NCBI GenBank assembly: GCA_965243345.1
Contig: CBDEUR010000003.1
Location: forward strand, 4,712,001-4,776,000
Origin: Bin52 sp965243345
GTDB taxonomy: Bacteria > Pseudomonadota > Alphaproteobacteria > Thalassobaculales > Thalassobaculaceae
Direction: 5' to 3'
Length of the DNA stretch: 64,000 nt
Shown in pieces: positions 61,930 through 64,000 of this stretch. The number at the start of each line of letters is the position of its first letter. Position 1 is the first letter of the stretch. Below the pieces are notes generated by a model. That model was not told the DNA's origin. It saw only the letters and a program-made list of their open reading frames with translations, and ran no database searches. The translations under genes and the position numbers were made by a program.

Positions 61930-62529
61930 ATGATCGCACTGGACACCAGCGTCGTGTCGGAGTTGATGCGCATCGCGCCTGAACCTTCGGTCATGACGTG
62001 GTTTTCCGGGCAGGACCCGGCCCGTCTCCACCTCACCGCCGTGAGCGAGGCGGAACCACGCGCGGGTGCGGCTGTTCTGCCCGCGGGCCGCCGCCGTGAC
62101 CGTCTCGTGATCGAGATCGACGCGGTGATCGGTGAGGACTTCGCCGGACGGGTTCTGCCATTCGACAGTGCCGCGGCCAGGGCCTATGCCGCGATCGCTG
62201 CGTCCCGCCGATCTTTGGGCCGCCCGATCCTGGAGGCCGATTGCCAGATCGCCGCCATCGCCCGTGCGAGGGATGCAGCGATAGCGACCCGAAACGCCAG
62301 GGACTTCGCGCAATGCGGCATCGTCGTGATCGACCCCTGGATGGCAGGTCCAGCCGCGACCCGAAAACCCGCCCCACGTCCCGGAATCGCCGCACACCCT
62401 TCGACAACCGTCTGCCTTGTCCGGTCATCGCCGTTCAACTCGGCCGCGGCCGCATTGCCGCGCCCGGCCGGACTCACGGGCCAGGGTGGGCTTTGCCGAT
62501 GCGCGCGACCGTGGGTGCGCGGCGCGTGA
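61930..62529 (+). CDS. fitB: FitB-like PIN-domain toxin with extra C-terminal tail
   Basis: 199 residues from ATG 61930. MIALDTSVVSELMRIAPEPS is the typical FitB opening, LHLTAVSEAEPRAGAAVLPA holds the glutamate, RPILEADCQIAAIARARDAA the next acidic position, and ATRNARDFAQCGIVVIDPW the end of the family's domain. Family members stop about there (near residue 138); this one reads on for about 60 residues (GPAATRKPAPRPGIAAHPST onward) and its last 27 bases are inside the SABATH relic. The natural stop was probably lost by mutation or rearrangement. The catalytic core seems intact. Confidence 0.82.
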   Translation: MIALDTSVVSELMRIAPEPSVMTWFSGQDPARLHLTAVSEAEPRAGAAVLPAGRRRDRLVIEIDAVIGEDFAGRVLPFDSAAARAYAAIAASRRSLGRPILEADCQIAAIARARDAAIATRNARDFAQCGIVVIDPWMAGPAATRKPAPRPGIAAHPSTTVCLVRSSPFNSAAAALPRPAGLTGQGGLCRCARPWVRGA

Positions 62530-63213
62530 TCGACGGTGCGACCGGCCTGGTGCTCGACGGGCTCGAGCGGATGGCTCTGGGGCGATGACGGCACGGTGTT
62601 CAGCATGGCCGACATAGGGTGCGCCGACGGCGGGACCTCGCTCGGGATGGTGGGCACGGTGCTGCGCGAGCTGCGCCGCCGCCTGCCGTCGCGGCCGCTG
62701 CAGGCGGGCGTGGAGGCGGGCTTCGGGCTCGAGTATGCCGACCCGGCCCGGGGGCTCACGGTGGAGGGCCGCGTGCGCGGGCTGCTCGCGCACGCCGACT
62801 CGGCCTACGAGGACTGGGACGCGTCGGGGTCGCTGCGGCTCGACCCCGGCGTCCAGGACCGCGGCCTCTCGCTCACGCTGGCGCCGGCATGAGGCGCGGC
62901 CGCGGGCGGCGCCGGGCGGTTGTGGACGGCGGTTCCCGCCACCGGGCTCGCGCCGGACGACGCCTTTGAGGCCGGTGCCGGGCTCGAGGCGAAACTCGGC
63001 TACGGCCTGCGCCCGCCCGCGGGCCCCGGTGCGCTCACACCCTACGCCGGCCTCTCCATGGCGGGCAGCGCCGCCGCGCGCACCTGGCGCATCGGCACAC
63101 GCTGGACCGGCGAACCGGCGTTCATCTTCGCCCTCGAAGCCAGCCGCGGCGAGAGGGACGCAGACCCCGACCCGGCCACCGCCGTAACACTGCGCGCATC
63201 GCTCCGCTGGTAG
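62503..63213 (+). pseudogene. Chimeric relic: SABATH methyltransferase fragment joined in frame to an autotransporter beta-barrel C-terminus
   Basis: From 62503 the DNA follows the SABATH gene (32403-32605) nearly base for base, with one added base that shifts the frame after LERMA; then DDGTVFSMADIGCADGGTSL, the SAM motif, reads in the frame that continues. At 62703/62704, after RRRLPSRPLQ, it changes without a break to barrel sequence: AGVEAGFGLEYADPARGLTV, LLAHADSAYEDWDASGSLRL. A TGA at 62890-62892 falls where PAWGAA would be expected (a tryptophan codon change), and the same frame goes on to TPYAGLSMAGSAAARTWRIG and terminal VTLRASLRW. It is the third barrel relic in the window. Confidence 0.82.
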
Positions 63214-63748
63214 ATCCCGGCTCCTGGGACCGCAGGGTCGCTGGTGCAAACGACAACGCCGGGAGCCGGGACACGCCGGCGCGGCGCCGCTTCGCGATGA
63301 AGCCGGGTCCCGGCCTGGCCGCCGCCGGCGACCGCTCTGCCGGCACACCGGAGACCGGGTTCGGATTCTCGGCTGCGGACCCGATCACGATGCGCCGATC
63401 CGGCAGCCTTCCCCGGGGAGAGGGTCGGCAGGAGAATTGCCCGGATGTTCGGGAAGGCCGCGCGCAGCGGCCGCAGGGCAGTCCCGGTCGCAGACATGCC
63501 GCACGTGGCGCTTCACGGTGGTCCGGCGACGGTCCGTTGACAGGCGCCGGTCGTCCTGCAACTTCCGAGGTGCGCCATGGCATCGTGTGACCAGGGGTCC
63601 GGCCGAACCCGCCGTGCACGTTCAATCCCGGCGCATCCGGCTGTCTCATCGAGCCGTGTCGATGGCAGCCGGCAAGTGCGCATTCGCCGCAATCGATGCC
63701 CTGGCCCGGTGCACTGACGGTCGTACTCCCGGACGCGGCCCGGGCTGA
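63214..63748. other. Unassigned gap
   Basis: About 535 bases following the barrel relic, with no recognised coding frame. Confidence 0.4.
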
Positions 63749-64000
63749 TGCCCCGGTGCCGCGGCCTCGCCCCCGCGACCGGGCACCGCCCGTGCCTCGC
63801 GACGGCCCCGGGAGCGCACGCGGCGCACCGCCCGGAGATCCGGGTCCGGCGCAGGCGCGGGAAGACCGGTCCGCCCGCTTGCGCCAGCCCTTCTGGCACT
63901 GGCCCCGCCGGTCGGAGCCATCCTTGCCCCAGCCACCCAGGCGGACGTCCTCGTCGGCACTCCGGGCGAAGGCGATGGACCGACGGTACCGTTCGGCTCA
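63749..64000 (+). CDS. Possible 5' end of an exported surface protein, cut by the window edge
   Basis: The frame that is open to the window edge reads, near its right end, LAPALLALAPPVGAILAPAT, then QADVLVGTPGEGDGPTVPFG. An arginine-rich stretch followed by this hydrophobic run and A-x-A-type site looks like a signal peptide. I see no ATG, GTG or TTG in the frame after the stop at 63746, so the start may be unusual or destroyed. The rest lies outside the window. It is tentative. Confidence 0.25.

Noticed and set aside
1..64000. tRNA, rRNA, CRISPR arrays or riboswitches
   Set aside because: I saw no cloverleaf with CCA-type end, no rRNA-like blocks and no regularly spaced direct repeats. A short T-loop-like GGTTCAAACC near 44049 has no matching arms.

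Overview
The window is G+C-rich and comes from a Gram-negative bacterium. It has a Wzm/Wzt-type glycan exporter, outer-membrane beta-barrels, a tripartite tricarboxylate transporter, a Tat-exported lipoprotein and a KefC-type antiporter. Protein style (BrnTA, FitAB, AbiE, PhyH enzymes, PAS-LuxR regulators) suggests an Alphaproteobacterium; this is inference, because no rRNA or tRNA is present.

Layout. 1-9736: surface-polysaccharide locus, with a divergent glycosyltransferase and a tightly overlapped five-gene operon of chimeric sulfotransferase, glycosyltransferase and methyltransferase enzymes around an ABC-2 exporter. 9848-17774: mobile-element block with a self-inhibited-type Fic protein, a MobF relaxase whose helicase half looks dead, a primase-like small membrane protein, three tandem paralogous RHH-like genes, and a frameshifted TnpB. 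18012-21471: housekeeping and metabolic genes (moaA, HpcH/HpaI aldolase, dienelactone hydrolase). 21813-25262: an AbiE type IV toxin-antitoxin pair whose toxin gene is split by an IS1634-like element with readable inverted repeats and a 4-bp target duplication. 26692-36257: MMPL exporter, NYN/LOTUS protein, an SDR-PhyH-SABATH small-molecule operon, an AbiEii-like pseudogene and a KefC antiporter. 36817-46811: two PAS-LuxR regulators around an envelope operon (porin with frameshift, vanadium-type haloperoxidase lipoprotein, barrel protein), an integrase remnant and two relics of one autotransporter-barrel family. 47518-54790: a gene graveyard (GPP34/P450 chimera, decayed copy of the SDR-PhyH region, adaptor fragment) mixed with intact genes (phosphotransferase, MNT-HEPN protein, two VapBC pairs). 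55028-58099: a complete TctCBA uptake operon. 58369-62529: toxin-antitoxin modules (BrnTA, Phd/VapC, a decayed nucleotidyltransferase pair, FitAB). 62503-63213: a fragment of the SABATH gene joined in frame to a barrel relic.

How it fits together. The first operon should make, decorate and export a sulfated surface glycan. The SDR-PhyH-SABATH operon looks like a three-step tailoring pathway ending in carboxyl methylation; broken pieces of the same genes lie 20-30 kb away, so the region has been duplicated and shuffled. A palindromic site, TCCCC-N6-GGGGA, recurs in five intergenic places, including upstream of a LuxR gene, the porin operon and tctC, and may define a small regulon. Many genes are broken by single-base shifts in homopolymer runs; in a raw sequence these may be real decay or assembly error.
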